Origin: Bremia lactucae
Taxonomy: Eukaryota > Oomycota > Peronosporomycetes > Peronosporales > Peronosporaceae
Length of the DNA: 64,000 bases
Direction: 5' to 3'
Assembly (NCBI RefSeq): GCF_004359215.1
Contig: NC_090610.1
Coordinates: 9,331,132-9,395,131, forward strand
In this document: positions 63,819-64,000 of the stretch, in pieces
How the letters are laid out: each line of letters starts with the position of its first letter
Numbering within the stretch: position 1 is the first letter of the stretch
Notes under the pieces: model-generated
What the model was told of the DNA's origin: nothing
Seen by the model: only the letters and a program-made list of their open reading frames with translations
The model's database searches: none
Position numbers and translations under genes: made by a program

Positions 63819-64000
63819 TTCGTTTATTAAAGTACACGCATTTAATCATCTCGGGACCAATGTCACGAGATCTGATAATGGTTCTACAACCTTGGCTGAG
63901 CAGCTCAATGACTTCCAATCATTTTACAGATATGCAAAATAGCTATAAAGATACAAGGTTTCTGCTCTGCTGCTCGCTTGATAAAGCATCAATATTTGAG
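63819..64000. other. Upstream flank of RRM gene
   Basis: No initiator match was seen close to the ATG. Sequence is too short to say more. Confidence 0.35.

Noticed and set aside
63595..63942. 115-codon plus frame opposite the RRM gene
   Set aside because: Shadow of the RRM exon 1 and its flank; the minus strand has a recognisable fold and splice sites.

Overview
The window looks like a repeat-rich, gene-poor stretch of an oomycete genome, most likely a plant-associated member of the Peronosporaceae (downy mildew or Phytophthora type). Four observations support this. There is a secreted, effector-like protein with an EER motif and LWY-type helical units. Two small secreted Gly/Tyr-rich genes carry a match to the oomycete initiator core (TCATTYYNCAWTTT) just upstream. 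The recognisable introns are very short (58 and 65 bp, GT-AG). The rest is dominated by decayed, nested Ty3/gypsy retrotransposons with chromodomains. The species assignment is inference.

Only four likely cellular genes stand out: the effector-like gene (11036-12862, minus), two copies of the secreted Gly/Tyr-rich gene (15380-15691 and 45238-45540, plus) inside a duplicated block of about 0.9 kb, and a two-exon RRM protein (63146-63818, minus). A broken pogo/Tigger-like DDE transposase with one intron lies at 27215-28804. Assembly gaps are at 23875-23974, 47144-47243 and 58357-59289.

Four LTR families can be separated by eye and are named here A to D. LTR-A is about 530-555 bp and begins TGTAACGGGC. 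LTR-B is about 420-440 bp with TGTAACGGGG/CCCCGTTACA ends. LTR-C is about 410-470 bp and begins TGTCCGTTACATAAG. LTR-D is about 410-475 bp and ends CTCCGCTACA. The best anchored elements are B1 (+, 16277-20870), A1 (+, 22518-25231), C1 (+, 29788-34230), D2 (+, 34310-38790), D-minus (44210 to about 38990), D3 (+, 47947-55415, both LTRs present) and B-minus (62748 to about 55900). Pol order is gag, protease, RT, RNase H, integrase, chromodomain. Every pol carries stops, frameshifts or deletions. Layout from left: 1-10.4 kb is a mosaic of pol ends from several elements in both orientations; 10.5-16.2 kb is the effector plus Gly/Tyr gene island; 16.3-44.2 kb is nested elements interrupted by the pogo-like copy; 44.2-46.6 kb is the second Gly/Tyr gene island; 46.7-62.7 kb is A, D3 and B-minus; the RRM gene closes the window.

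The most interesting pattern is an extra open reading frame on the strand opposite to gag-pol, between the chromodomain end of pol and the 3' LTR. It occurs in families A, B and D. In B and D its end overlaps the chromodomain coding region on the other strand. Other recurring patterns are short internal inversions inside several elements, one with breakpoints at a palindrome, and LTR tails that can fold into hairpin clusters just before a shared TGGTAGCAC primer-binding site.
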